Of a stretch of DNA of 64,000 nt, positions 10,490 through 21,957 are shown piece after piece; position 1 is the stretch's first letter, and each line of letters opens with the position of its first letter. The stretch comes from Siphonodentalium dalli (lineage: Eukaryota > Mollusca > Scaphopoda > Gadilida > Siphonodentaliidae). The notes under the pieces are model-generated. The model saw only the letters and a program-made list of their open reading frames with translations, was not told the origin of the DNA and searched no databases. Where the stretch lies: NCBI GenBank assembly GCA_032622095.1, contig CP136063.1, forward strand, positions 86,031,980 to 86,095,979. The letters are read 5' to 3'. The translations under genes were made by a program, and so were the position numbers.

Positions 10490-10862
10490 AAAATTATGTT
10501 AGAAGTTGCCAAGCCTGCAGATAGTGTCTTGTCATTGCAGAATGTGAATTTAGTGATGCTATCCCACACTGGGCTAGCGTCATCAAATTCACCCTCTGGC
10601 GACCTCATTCTGCTTAGGCCTCAACTGCTATGGGAGACCTAGGATCAGATTAAAGTTCCCAGTTAAAGTTGGTGATGTTCACCCATTAGTCACCTCGATT
10701 ATGTATTTTATCTTCAAATTAGGAGATATAGAAACTTCCCAGATGGAAAAAAAAGTTACTAAAAACAATGTTAATTTGAGGCTATAGATTATTCCCAGAA
10801 GATGAGGTCTAAGCAGAATGAGGTCCCCGGAGGATGAATTTGCTGATGCTAGCCCGGTTTCA
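10490..10862. mobile_element. hAT-like MITE family, longer degenerate copy
   Basis: It contains 'gtcattgcagaatgtgaatt', 'tcaccctctggcgacctcat', the middle 'tgggagacctaggatcagat' and 'gttcacccattagtcacctc', and ends with 'gcagaatgaggtccccggag'. This is the long form of the family also seen at 14095-14490. Confidence 0.6.
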
Positions 10863-11019
10863 ACTTTGCTATCTTTGTCAATCTACTGGATTTTTCTTTC
10901 ATTCTGATTTTGATGCATGTAGTGATAGCGATCTGGAAGCAGTCAACTATTAGTAATTATTGTCTGCCAATTTAATCATAGAACAATAAATCATTGGCAA
11001 TATAATTTATAAGGGCTGG

Positions 11020-11345
11020 CTAGCATCACTAAATTCACCCTCTGGGAACCTCATACTGCATGTCCTCATCCGCTATGGGAGAACCTCGATTTTGCAATGC
11101 GTCGTCTGCCAATTTGGGGATATAGAGAAACTAAACTTAAAAACAAAAAACTAAATAGAATCTATGTGAAGAAGTTTCTATAGAAATTTGATGATAAAGA
11201 AAAGAAACTTTTCAGAGAAGATGGGGCCTCCAGAGTAAGATCCCCAGAGTGCGAATTTAGTGATGCTATCCTACAATGTGGGATAGCGTCACTAAATTCG
11301 CCCTCTGGGGACCTCATTCTGCAAATGACACGCTATAATCAGGCT
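11020..11345. mobile_element. hAT-like MITE family, degenerate copy
   Basis: It contains 'aaattcaccctctgggaacc', 'ggggatatagagaaactaaa' and 'cctctggggacctcattctg' with an inverted hairpin around 'gatgctatcctacaatgtgg'. It lies next to the copy at 10490-10862, suggesting repeated insertion in the same area. Confidence 0.55.
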
Positions 11346-12034
11346 TGGGGCGAACCTAGCCTATGATTTCTCGCATGATGCCTTATTTTTGCATTTGGCC
11401 AACGGCAGCGCGGACCCTACATTATCATGCTTGATTTGTTTAGAGCCTGTGATAGATTTTAGGCTTTTCAAATTCATTCGAGATATTGGATGATATTGGT
11501 CTTTTTAGTTGAATTATCTTCTCAAAACTGAATGAATTTATCTTTCATTTCATCAACAAAATTGTTTTCATTTGGATTCATGTTTGAAAATTCTTATTGG
11601 TTTTTTAAAGTAGATGAGACTGCATGATAATGCCGGGATTAATTTTCCCGTTACATGTTATGGGACGGATAGTTCTTATTTATTTTTAGTATTGGATACA
11701 CGTTTTCTATGAATTACACATTTATTATGAATCTCTTAGGATATCCCAGATTCTTAATTGTTAAACTGCCACAGAATATTCATTGATATTTGTACAATTT
11801 GGATATTATTGTGTAGTGCTAAAACCATGTGCATGTGAGAAAATTGTAACAAATTACCGCTAATTTGAAAGTTGTTAAGAAGTTGTTAACTTCTCACCTG
11901 AGAAGATCTTAAATCCTTGACATTACAGTATCACGGCCGATGAAAGTCCTTCATAACAGACTCCTATATTCACGTGGATAGTAATAATTCTGACCTGATT
12001 TATTTTGGATCCAAGCTCAATCTTATGATGTTAA

Positions 12035-12333
12035 TTAACTCTTCCATGACTGGAAATTCCTGAAATTTTACTAAAACCCTGTTCCAATGCATTTTCTTAT
12101 ACATGTGAGTCTCCCATAGGGAGCCTTGCATATATAGAATACATTGGCCTAACAAATTTGGGCTAAGTCATTGCGACTTGTCGCTGACATGTTTATGTTA
12201 ATATTTACCTTGATCTTGTAAGCCAGTGCATTCTCGTATATATGAGGCTGCCTTAGGAGACTCGCATATATAAGAGAAAGCACTGGCACAGTATCTTTAA
12301 TGCTGCACCAGCGCAGCTCCAGTCAAAGGGTAA
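12035..12333 (+). mobile_element. TTAA-type MITE 'CATGACTGGAGC' family with palindromic core
   Basis: Left end TTAA then 'ctcttccatgactggaaatt', right end 'gcgcagctccagtcaaaggg'. Inside are two degenerate copies of the 'ccaatgcattttcttatac' / 'tatatatgaggctgcc' module. Same layout as 7827-8105 and 59201-59877. Confidence 0.6.
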
Positions 12334-13640
12334 ATACAATATACAATGATATGCTGCGAGCTTGATTTCAACAACTTTCAAATTTGAATCAAGCTTCATG
12401 GGGTCACTTTAATGGTTCATTCATTGTGCTCACTGGCGAGTTTTCAATGGCCAAATTCATTTCACTATCATTTAAACCAAAAACTTCATTCATCTACACA
12501 AATTGGGAATGCACGGTTTGTTTTCATGTATTACCATCACATCATTTCTACACCCACCCACCCCCCCCCCCCCTCTTTCAGTTTGGCAGTTTTCACTCAT
12601 CTTATTATATGTGGTGCGAGCATGTAAGCTGTTGACATCTTCATCATCTGAACCATACACAAATCATGCATATAGAATATCTCAGCTCAAAGTTGTGGAG
12701 ATCCCCGATACTCATTTGCTTGAATTTCATAATATAATGTGTTCATACATTGCTCTTTGCATCAGGCGGCCATATAAATAAATATATTATGTTCTCAGGC
12801 TCTCCCTTCATTGCTTGAAGAGGGCCTCATCAAATATTTATATTTCTATATTCACACAGGAATTTTCCAAGGGATAAAAACTCAATTATCAGAGTATCAA
12901 AGAGTTTGTTTTTTTTAAGACAATGGCTAAAAGACTCTTGCAGAGAGATTTAATTGATTACTCAGGATTACTTGGCAAAAAGTTCCATGCAAATGTCTAT
13001 ATTCTATAAAATAATCTATAAAATCAAAAATTTCTCATTTTTTTTCTGGGGCAAATGTCTATATTCTATAAAATAATTGATAAAATCATAAATTTCTCAA
13101 TTTTTTTGGGTGGGTTTGGGGATTAAATATAAATCCTCCCTCATCCAGTTTTCCATATGTAATTGCCTGAGAACCTAGATATTTATATTAATGGCCTTAT
13201 TTGCCCCATGCAGTGTAGTGGGGCCCTGGTCAATACCTGCTGTTGTGGCTCAACCATCCTTGTCATCCTCTCAATTATTACTTGAGTTAAAAGTAATGCA
13301 ATATCAAACTGACTGGTTAAAGTTTTCGAATACATTTATTGAATCTGTTGTCATTATTCAAGACAAGCATTGTTATCTTTGTAATACAAAGAATGTAAAC
13401 ATATAACGTAAGGTGACATGAGTAACCCCTTTGCTGTTGCAAATAATTTAATGAGGAAACGCACAGGACACAGTAACAGATCGTAGTCAGCGTTATCTGT
13501 ATTTTAGAGTTATTGTTCATTGCTGAAAATGTAAACATAACCTATAGTTACAGCTGCGTATTTACCAACAATGCTTTCAACATGCAGAATCTCATTACTG
13601 GAGGGTTATTGATAATGAATTTAAGAACATAACTTGGTAT
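12334..13640. other. Intergenic, no gene seen
   Basis: No ORF with recognisable similarity. A run of about 13 C lies near 12560. A stretch 'gcaaatgtctatattctata' with 'aaataat..ataaaatca' occurs twice (about 12990 and 13052). The short ORFs here are not supported. Confidence 0.6.
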
Positions 13641-13659
13641 GATTTTGCAGCTGTACCTA

Positions 13660-13859
13660 TAGTAATGCTCTATATAATCGACTCGTTAACCACATCAGAA
13701 TTATTGGTAATTTTTCAGGATTTAGTCGGAAATATGGCTTGTTGCCATTCATCGGAGAGCTTTCCGATGAATGGCAAAAAGCCATATTTCCGACTAAATC
13801 CTGAAAAATAACCCATAATTCTGCTGTGGTTAAGGAGTCGATTCTTTAGAGCACCACTG
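13660..13859. mobile_element. Hairpin MITE (CAGTAATGC family), copy 2
   Basis: About 200 bp, inverted arms around 'cggagagctttccgatgaat'. The left terminus has T in place of C ('tagtaatgctctatataatc'), and the right arm ends 'agagcaccactg' then TA. The arms differ at several positions, so this copy is older than copies 1 and 3. Confidence 0.75.
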
Positions 13860-14094
13860 TACCACGAATGCCTTTCGTGGCTTTGAAGTGATGGAAATTA
13901 TTGCTTCAAAAACATTCCACAGATTACATGGATACAACAGCAGTGTCAAGCTTGCTCCATACTGCTTGGAAGTTTGAATGGTGATTCTGCCCAAAAAAGA
14001 CTAAACTTTTATTTATATCTTATGCACGTATGAGACTGTATGGGGAGAAGATTATTCTACACAGAAAGTGTGTGTTTGTGATCAATAAGATGTG

Positions 14095-14490
14095 TGCATC
14101 AAGCCCAGAAATATGGTGCCTGTCATTTGTAGAATGAGGTCCCCACAGGGTGAATTTAGTGATGGTGGGCTAGAATCCCCAAATTCACCCTCTGTGAACC
14201 TCATTCTGTTTAGGCCTCAACTTAGTATCTGGGAGACCTTGGATAAGATTGAAGTTCCCCTGTTGAAGTTGGTGATGTTCACCTATTAGTCACCTCGATT
14301 ATGCATTATCTTCTGCAAATTAGGGGATACAGAATATTTCCAGAAGATGAGGCCAAAGCAGAATGAGGTCCCCAGAGGATGAATAATTTGGTGATGCTAG
14401 CCCGCGGTGCAGGATAGCGTCACTAAATTCACCCTCTGGGGACCTCATTCTGCAAATGACAGACACCATATTTCCAGACTTGGTGTGCAT
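14095..14490. mobile_element. hAT-like MITE family, near full length
   Basis: 'gcctgtcatttgtagaatga' at the left and 'cctcattctgcaaatgacag' at the right are inverted. The middle has 'tgggagaccttggataagat' and 'gttcacctattagtcacctc'. The termini 'aagcccagaaatatgg' and 'ccatatttccagacttgg' also pair imperfectly. Confidence 0.65.
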
Positions 14491-15111
14491 GTATTCATTT
14501 TACGTTTCAGAAAGATGAGTCGGTGAGTGATAAATGCCTAAATTTCATTTCATATGGCTAGATTTCCTTTGACAATCACTGTTTTTTGTGGAATATTAGA
14601 CAGGGAATTGTGTCACTGAGTGACTTGACTCTTTAGATTTCTCGATCTAATGGTCCCATGGTACAAGGCTTGTTATTCTGACAATTAACGAGTTGCTTGT
14701 GTGGGACAGCAAAATATCAAGATCTAACACCGAGAGCTCGCATGGGAATGTGACGTCATATTCGCGGGTTTGGATTTCACTACCAAAAACTGGGGAGTGA
14801 AAATCCTAACCCACGAACATGTTGTTGACCTATTCTTGGTGTTTGAAATATCAATCGTGGATCACGTCTCGGTGGTTTACCGTTTGCAAACCCGGATTTA
14901 AAATTCACCTGTGGGAATTCACGGCAATGTTGCTGTATCAACTTTCTTTCAATTTAAACCATCTAGTGAAATCGGTTGGGATAATTCAGGTATACGTCAA
15001 TGTAAGATTGCCTTACCCTTCTATAGTGTTTGTGCTCATATCCAGTAGCAGGATGTTTCTTCAATTTTAATCGACTTTACCATATAAATCTATATAAAAT
15101 GTGATATATTT

Positions 15112-15186
15112 GAAAGAGTGACATCTTACGGTCATAATGATGTATCATAAAGAGTGACATCTTACGGTCATAATGATGTATCATAA
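15112..15186. repeat. Tandem duplication, 36-bp unit
   Basis: 'aaagagtgacatcttacggt' followed by 'cataatgatgtatcat' occurs twice in direct succession without mismatches, which suggests a recent duplication. Confidence 0.85.
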
Positions 15187-15844
15187 ACTAATATTTATAT
15201 TAAATAATGTACAGAATATACTATGTAATTTGGAACAACTCGTGTTTAATCTGTTCGTTTACATTCAGAGAAGACCAAAACTGTTGTGAAGTCGCGAGTT
15301 CAAATGAGTTTGTTTTATTTCTAAATTAATGTGAACATTATGATAAAATATATTTTTCACATTATATTACTACTTTCAGTTGACAATTTTTGCGACGTTC
15401 AGAACAAATATGTTTTCTATGGAATATAAACCAGGTTACTTTTCACAATTGTGACATTTTATTACCGTCGTTTTGGTAATTTTAGATGAGTGGTACTTTA
15501 TGTTTAGTCCGCTTCAGAAAAGTAAGTCAACCATACTTTGATGTAAACCTGTATCATCCCCACTCATTTCACTCTCTGGTTTACGTCAAAGGAAACTTGG
15601 ACTGCCACATATATTGGGTGATTGTCACAGGGAATCAAGCGTCATGCCCATAAGTCATTGTTGGTGATGTGTCGAGAAATCAGATTATATTTTTATGTTC
15701 ATGTTGTACATGCATTGACACTATTGTACAGTCTGAAATTGTTACGAAAATTGTGAATTGGTGTATATTTAAAATTAATGAAGATTTACAAACCACAGAT
15801 ACAGTGTTTATGGACTCCTATCCATTATCTATTTGGGATATTTA

Positions 15845-16035
15845 ACCTTCCCACTCAGTCATAAAAGTATACATTGGATGTGTCTATTATTCATCTGGAG
15901 GGATGTTCAGGAAATCTGAGACCGACAATAGAAAGTACAGAAGGAATCCTATGCATTGGGGAAATGTTCAGATAATAAGTTCAACAAATGATGTTTGTTG
16001 AAGTTATTATCTGAACATTTCCAAATAGTCTGGGA
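15845..16035 (+). mobile_element. TTAA-type MITE 'ACTGAATGG' family, partial
   Basis: It contains 'cttcccactcagtcataaaa', 'gtctattattcatctggagg' and the internal hairpin 'ttcagataataagttcaaca' / 'tgaagttattatctgaacat'. The right part is replaced by an unrelated repeat beginning near 16040. Confidence 0.6.
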
Positions 16036-16039
16036 GCTG

Positions 16040-16195
16040 ATAGGGTGCTCCACCCCACCCCCACCCCAGGACTTAACTTCACCCAACTCATTTTCTTCCG
16101 TATTATGTCCCTCAACTTTTAAGCGATGTCAACACCAAAAAAAAGTGGCCATGCAGTCACCAGACAAGATGGCGTCCATCATGGCCACAGTTTTT
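16040..16195. repeat. Dispersed repeat, inverted relative to 56750-56935
   Basis: 'cttaacttcacccaactcat', 'tatgtccctcaacttttaag' and 'cagacaagatggcgtccatc' are found in reverse complement at 56750-56935. The shared length is about 150 bp. Type unknown. Confidence 0.6.
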
Positions 16196-16199
16196 AGCT

Positions 16200-16710
16200 C
16201 ACCTGAGACGAAGTCTCTGGTGGAGCTATAGTATCACTCCTCGTCCGTCTGTCCGTCCGTCCGTCCATCAACTTTTTTTAAAAACATCTTCTCCTCTGAA
16301 ACCATCATACCGAATTGGTTCATATTTGGTGTGGATGTTCCCTAGGTGACTCTCATTCAGATTTGTTAAAATGAGGTCACTGGGTCAAATAGTTGCGAAA
16401 CCAGGGCCATAACTCTATTCCTCCATAGTAATTCTTACAACAACTTCTTGTCCATAACCATTGTGCCGATTTAGCTAATATTTGGTATGGAGGGTCCTTG
16501 GGTGACTGGTGTTCAGATTTGTTCAAATGAGGTCACCCGGTCAATTAGTTGAGAAACCAGGGCCATAACTCATAGTAATTCTTACAATGACTTCTTCTAA
16601 AAAAATATTGGGCCGATTTAGCTTATATTTGGTACTGAGGGTCCTTGGGGGACTGTGGTTCAGATTTGTTCAAATGAGGTCACTGTGTCGAATGTGGGCG
16701 GAGCCAGTGA
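16200..16710. repeat. Degenerate ~125-bp array (mollusc-like 'ccataactc' repeat)
   Basis: It opens with 'gagacgaagtctctggtgga' and a run of 'gtccgtccgtccgtcc', followed by three imperfect units each holding 'gggccataactc', 'tatttggtatggagggtcc' and 'cagatttgttcaaatgaggt'. A partial copy is at about 17270-17480. Arrays of this style are common in mollusc genomes (general knowledge). Noncoding. Confidence 0.6.
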
Positions 16711-17149
16711 CATAACTAAAAAAAAACAACCAAAAATTCAGATTGAACTCATTGCTCAATGTAACACACAAAATTTGTTTTAATTTTTTTTTATAACATG
16801 TTATAAAATTTGAAAAACACATAATTATAACATCCTCTGAGTTATGAAACTTCAGTCTTTAATGAAATCACAGAAACTTTCCATCACACACCCCCCCCCA
16901 CCCTCGCATGACCCAGGCCCCCACCCTGCCAACAGCCCCTTCACCCATATCATATCTCTCCAGAAGCACTTATTATAACTGCCAATATTATATATACCAG
17001 AGGACTGGGCTTCAGAGACAGCCAGGTCATTAATTGAGATCAGAATGACAGATTAGAGATTAGAATGTTATTGGACAGGTTTGTGTAAACACTGTGCTAG
17101 CAATGGTGCTTGTTGTTATTATCAAATTCAAACATAATTATTTTCTCAA

Positions 17150-17608
17150 GCCTGAATTTAGTGTGTCTGACATTTGCAGAATGAGGTCCCCAGAGGGTGA
17201 ATTTAGTGTTGCTACCCTGTACAGCAGGCTAGAATCACCAAATACACCCTCCAGGGACCTCATTCTGCTTTTTGGTGTGCATGTTCCCTAGGTGACTCAC
17301 AATCAGATTTGTTCAAATAAGTTCATCAGATCAAATAGGTGCAAAGCCAGGACCATAACTGTTTCCCTCCATAGTCATTCTTAAAACAATTTCTTCTCAA
17401 GAACCATTGGGCCTATATAGCTTATATTTGGTATGGAGGTGACCGGGGTTCAGATTTGTTCAAATGGGGTCATTTTTAGGAAAAGAGGCCCCCAGAGGGC
17501 GAGGTGAATTTAGTGATGCTAGCCCACCTTGCGGAATAGTGTCATTAAATCTGCCGTTTGGGGACCTCATTCTGCAAAGGTCAGACACACTAAATACAGG
17601 CTTGGCTG
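17150..17608. mobile_element. hAT-like MITE family split by another repeat
   Basis: The left half (about 17150-17272, 'gcctgaatttagtgtgtctg' to 'cctcattctgc') and the right half (about 17478-17608, ending 'ctaaatacaggcttgg') flank about 200 bp of the 'ccataactc' array. The outer ends are inverted repeats of each other, so one element appears to have been opened by, or to have captured, the other repeat. Confidence 0.55.
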
Positions 17609-17617
17609 TTCCAACAT

Positions 17618-18160
17618 TATTTTCTTAACCACCACTTATCCAGGTGAAATCATACCCTGATTTTTTAAAGAAAAATGGGGGGGGGGGGGGTGGTATATTG
17701 ATATTGATATTACTAGATAAATGGATCTCGTAGATGGAGATTCACATTTGTTCTAATAGGGGCAGAGATAAGAGATTTAACTCTCCTCTACACTGTTTGG
17801 TACTGGTATAATAATATTGATTTCTTAGTAAGGCAGCCTGGGTGAGGGCAATGGGTAGTGACTGTAGAGGGGGTGGAGTTTTGACCCCCTACTTTAATCA
17901 AAAATTTAAACAGTTGAAAATTTCATGCCTGATACAATATTATTTTCTTAACCACCACTTACCAGATGAAATCATGCCCTTATTTTTCAAAGAAAATTGG
18001 GGGGGGGGGGGTATATTGATATTACTCGATGAATGGATCTCATAGTTGGGGATTCACATTTGGCAATGGGGAGGGAGTGTAGAGGGGGTGGAGTTTTGAC
18101 CCCCTACCTTGATCAAAATAAAAACAGTTGAAAATTTCATGCCTGATACAACATTAGTTG
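17618..18160. repeat. Tandem duplication, ~300-bp unit
   Basis: 'tattttcttaaccaccactt' ... poly-G ... 'gagggggtggagttttgacc' ... 'gttgaaaatttcatgcctga' occurs twice (about 17618-17938 and 17939-18155). Each unit has a G run of about 12-13. Sequence identity is high but the second unit is shorter. Confidence 0.75.
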
Positions 18161-18244
18161 TAGATTAGATGTTTACACCAAAAATCGGTTGGAACAGTAG
18201 TGTACAGTTGGTAATTTCAAGGTAGATATTCACCGATCTACATA

Positions 18245-18471
18245 CAGTAATGCTCTAAGTAAGCGACTTCTTAACCACAGCAGAATTATGGGTAACTTTT
18301 CAGGATTTAGTCGGAAATATGGCTTGTTGCCATTCATCGGAAAGCTTTCATCGGAAAGCTCTCCCCGAGAGCTTTCCGATGAATGGCAACAAGCCATATT
18401 TCCGACTAAATCCTGAAAAGTTACCCATAATTCTGCTGTGGTTAAGAAGTCGCTTACTTAGAGCATTACTG
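18245..18471. mobile_element. Hairpin MITE (CAGTAATGC family), copy 3
   Basis: 227 bp, TA-flanked, CAGTAATGCTCTAAGTAAGC at the left and its exact complement at the right. The centre is extended by a duplicated 'catcggaaagct' and 'ctccccgagag'. The arms are almost identical, so this is a young or gene-converted copy. Confidence 0.82.
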
Positions 18472-18759
18472 TACATGAAGCCTCTCTAGCCACATATCCT
18501 GTTTAGATCTACTTCTTTTAAAATGATTATGAAAAGTTCTGACTGTTGTGGTCTCCAGAGTCCCAGTCTTTGCAGTCTGGTGAGCGACCCCACAGTCTTT
18601 GACTGTCTTGTTCAGACGAGGCACTAGTCGGTTTGATGCAAATTATAGCAAGAAAATATGACAACTTTTCGCTAATATCTTTTAGATCAGTTTATGCTGT
18701 TGGGGGGAAAATTGTTGAAAACTGGCTTTATTTTGTATTTTTCATGTTAGTGATGTGAA

Positions 18760-19105
18760 AATGTGATCAAATAGAATTGGAGAATATTATGGCTCAAAGT
18801 AGTTATTTTTACGAATATTAATCCAACACTCACTGTCATTATGATGTATTAATTAAATGCAACGACTCTCGATGGCGAAATCATTTGTGTGTGTTTATCG
18901 TCGATAGTTGCATCCCGAATGAAGATGGAAATATTTACAATTGAGCATACTTCAGACGATGTTTTCTATGGAGTGATATGGTCAATTTCTTTGAAATTTT
19001 CGCGATGTTAGTAGAATGCTACATTCTCGAGGTTGGCATAATGCCCGAGTACTAACTAATCAGTTTCAGGCACCCGAATAAGTCCATAATATGTCTTTAA
19101 CTAAT
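18760..19105 (+). repeat. Dispersed repeat family, ~350 bp, copy 1
   Basis: It contains 'tgcaacgactctcgatggcg', 'ttatcgtcgatagttgcatc', 'cagacgatgttttctatgga' and 'gttagtagaatgctacattc'. Other copies: 27838-28130 (reverse) and 63095-63445 (direct). No ORF. Class unknown. Confidence 0.65.
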
Positions 19106-20247
19106 CATTGGAGCAATGAAACATGCAATTGGGGTCCTAGCTCCTTCCGGTCCCTCAAATTTGATATTGCAGAACGAGGTATAAAATTTCTCAAAAAAAA
19201 TCACAATTGGGGATTCTAGTCATGTTTCGAAAAGAAATGAACAGGTGTAATACAAGTTGTGGCATACCATGGTGATATCTATCCAATAGACAACCACAAG
19301 TACCCTGCTATAGAGCCTAGCCCAGTATAAACCACCTGTTTTCAAGTCTAATCTGGTGAATAGGACTGTCTCCAATACATTGGAATCAATGTTGATTTAA
19401 AGGTCAAGTGACTAGTTTTGAATGGGAGTTTCCATGCAAAATTATATATGAAGCATATGTCGGGAATTGCACTTCACATCGGACGAAAGATATAACACAG
19501 AACACGACACCCAGAAGAATGCAAGAACCAACACATCCACCAATTATCTTTAGACACTAGCGCCATTTATAATACTGATGACTGGAGAAAGGCACTTGTC
19601 CCACCAATATTTAAGGAGACCGACACCAAGCATCCAACTACCGACCTGTGTCAGTTACATCATTCCCTGTAAGATCACGGAGCATATAATCATGGTGAAG
19701 AATCACGTGGTTTTGAGTTGATGAGTATCATGCATTCAAAATGACCGAGGGTATCGAAAACACGACCAGAAACGAGGGGAAAGGTAATAAACAAGGATAA
19801 TGATATATTACATAGTATTTTGGCAGTTGCGAGCATATGCTATACAATTTTTCAACAAGCTGATACTTGCTCATTTGTGTCCAAACTTAGTTGCTCTGAC
19901 ATACTGAACAAAGTCGAAGGATTCTCCAAGATGTATGGACTTTTGCATTACACGGACCTCCGACTGGCAACTACGGTCAGAATGTTATAGAAAACTAAGT
20001 ATTTCCAAACAAATAAGGTATCAACTTGTTTTAAAAATAAAAGAGCATATGCTGGTAACAGTTCCTCATTATATTTGTCTGCGTTTGCACATTTTGAATG
20101 GGTTACTCGCCAACCCCCGAAACCATGTGATAATGCACAGCCAAACAATGGAGCACCTGGACAAGAACAAGATCTTAGCGGACGAACAGCATGGCTTTAG
20201 GTCCAGACGGTCTTACGAAACGCAGTTGATAAAAATATGCCACCAGC

Positions 20248-20400
20248 ATTTAGTCGGAAATATGGCTTGTTGCCATTCATCGGAAAGCTCTCGGGGAGAG
20301 CTTTCCGATGAATGGCAACAAGCCATATTTCCGACTAAATCCTGAAAAAGTACCCTTAATTCGGCTGTGTTGAAGGAGTCAATTACTTAGGGCATTACTG
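20248..20400. mobile_element. Hairpin MITE (CAGTAATGC family), copy 4, left arm truncated, inside LINE relic
   Basis: The left arm starts abruptly at 'atttagtcggaaatatggct'. The right arm is complete to 'agggcattactg' plus TA. It separates the EQHGFRSRRS motif of the LINE from its C-terminal motifs, so it inserted after, or along with decay of, the LINE. Confidence 0.75.
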
Positions 20401-20661
20401 TATACTGGTCCAGAACAGCAGGAGCAATGACCGATATGCTGGGTGACCTGCATTGTGAATCTCTCCAGTGCAGGAGAGCAAAAGATCATCTTGTGATGCT
20501 CCGTAAAATTAAGGATATGGTTGACATCAATATGTAGTCCTACATCAGACAAGGCGACGAAAGAAGAAGAGGTGTGAAACACATGCTCTACGTATAAAAC
20601 ACGACCGGGATTGACGTATACACGTCGTTCTTCCCCCATACTATCGGACAGCAGAACATGC

Positions 20662-20802
20662 CGTAATGCTCTAAGTAATCGACTCCTTAACCACAGCATA
20701 ATTGTGGGTAACTTTTCAGGATTTAGTCGGGAAATATGGCTTGTTGCCATTCATCGGAAAGATCTCAGTGAGTTAAGGAGTCGATTACTTAGGGCATTAC
20801 TG
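20662..20802. mobile_element. Hairpin MITE (CAGTAATGC family), copy 5, right arm deleted, inside LINE relic
   Basis: The left arm starts 'cgtaatgctctaagtaatcg' and is full. The right arm jumps from 'cggaaagatctcagtg' to 'agttaaggagtcgattactt', losing its middle, then 'agggcattactg' and TA. This is the second copy of the family within 270 bp. Confidence 0.72.
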
Positions 20803-21024
20803 TAGTCTGTACTTCAACAAGAAACCTGCACACGAGAAATGGACACAAAGTGTTTCAGAGTTGGTCAAGCTGCTGGTCAGCTGTCGCCACCGACAAGAAT
20901 AAGTAACTTCGGATCTGTTTTAACCTGTAAATAGATATTTGAACTGTTTTAGTATGCATGCGCTGGCTCAAAACAAAAGAGATTTGCCTTTATGTGGAAG
21001 AAGAAGACATGAAACCCGATTATT

Positions 21025-21833
21025 TTAAAGGCCCACTTAATTTTCGAATGCCCATATAACATTATTCCATATTATATTCCATTTGAAAGAGGAACCAAAA
21101 AAATATATATTTCACCAGAATACGAAGCAGTTGTGGCCTAGACCTGTCCACCAAGTGATAGAGATTCATTCCAAGACTCCCCCCCCCCCTTTGTCAACCC
21201 AGAAAGCATCAGAATTCAAACTAAGAGATAGAGTTATTCCCCTTCCATTGAGTATAATAGACTTTATAGTAAAGTCCGGATCAAAATTAATTACAGGACA
21301 CACCTTGGTACCTCGACAAAAAACATGTTCCCTGTTTAATCAGTTAACCCTTTACCCAACAGAAGGGCCCTGTGCCAATGCATTCTCTTATATATGCGAG
21401 TCGACCATAGGTCGCCTCGCATATATAAGAGAATGCATTGGCTTAACACATTAAAAATTATAAAATTGTTAAAGAATGTAAGAAAAAATGGTAAAAAAAA
21501 AAAAAATTTTAGGCCAATGCATTCTCTTATATATGCGAGGCGACCTATGGTCGACTCGCATATATAAGAGAATGCATTGGCACAGGGCATAACTGTAACT
21601 AGCACAATGTGGTCAAGGAGCCGGTTCCAATGATATCCATATTTGTATGGTTCTATTGAGACAGACCGAAGATATTTTAGGCTGTTGAAGCTTGTTTTGG
21701 CCGGTTTTGGCCGTTTTGTCGGGTAAAGGGTTAATAGTAAAATGTTTGGAGCTTCCTCTTTCTACTGGTATATAACATGGAATGTGTTGTATGTAATGTG
21801 ATCTGGTGATTCGAAAATTAAGTGGGCCTTTAA
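21025..21833 (+). mobile_element. TTAA-type MITE 'AGGCCCACTTAATTTTCGA' family, host of a nested element
   Basis: TTAAAGGCCCACTTAATTTT at the left and 'attaagtgggcctttaa' at the right, both with TTAA. Without the inner element (21344-21734) it has the size and order of the intact copies at 22906-23392 and 48380-48864, so the nesting order is clear. Confidence 0.78.
21344..21734 (+). mobile_element. piggyBac-like MITE 'CCCTTTACCCAAC', nested copy
   Basis: Left TTAA (21344-21347) plus CCCTTTACCCAAC; right 'gtcgggtaaaggg' plus TTAA (21731-21734). Termini of CCC/GGG with TTAA duplication are the hallmark of piggyBac. Inside are two opposed copies of the palindromic 'tgccaatgcattctcttata' module separated by an AT-rich spacer with an A run. 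There is no transposase. A second copy in the opposite orientation lies at 46786-47187. Confidence 0.75.
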
Positions 21834-21957
21834 CATTTGTTCCCAAATTTATCATCAACCGTAAAGCAGGTGACTTGTTTCATAGAGGTATATAGCGGCA
21901 TGCTATCTGGTCTGCGAAGCAACACATGATCGCCGGCACTCGCCCTGAACAGATAAA

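Larger units (their letters stand above)
19555..20920 (+). pseudogene. Broken LINE (non-LTR retrotransposon) reverse transcriptase relic
   Basis: The reading frame is shifted and stopped repeatedly but shows ordered non-LTR reverse transcriptase motifs: DDWRKALVPPIFKETD and, one frame over, SNYRPVSVTS near 19570-19660; HLDKNKILADEQHGFRSRRS at about 20150-20210; then YWSRTAGAMTDMLGDLHCES and RRAKDHLVMLRKIKDMVDIN at 20402-20530, and TSFFPHTIGQQN near 20620. The order matches the C-terminal half of a jockey/CR1-type ORF2. Two hairpin MITEs interrupt it, and it has several stops. It is non-functional. Confidence 0.75.
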
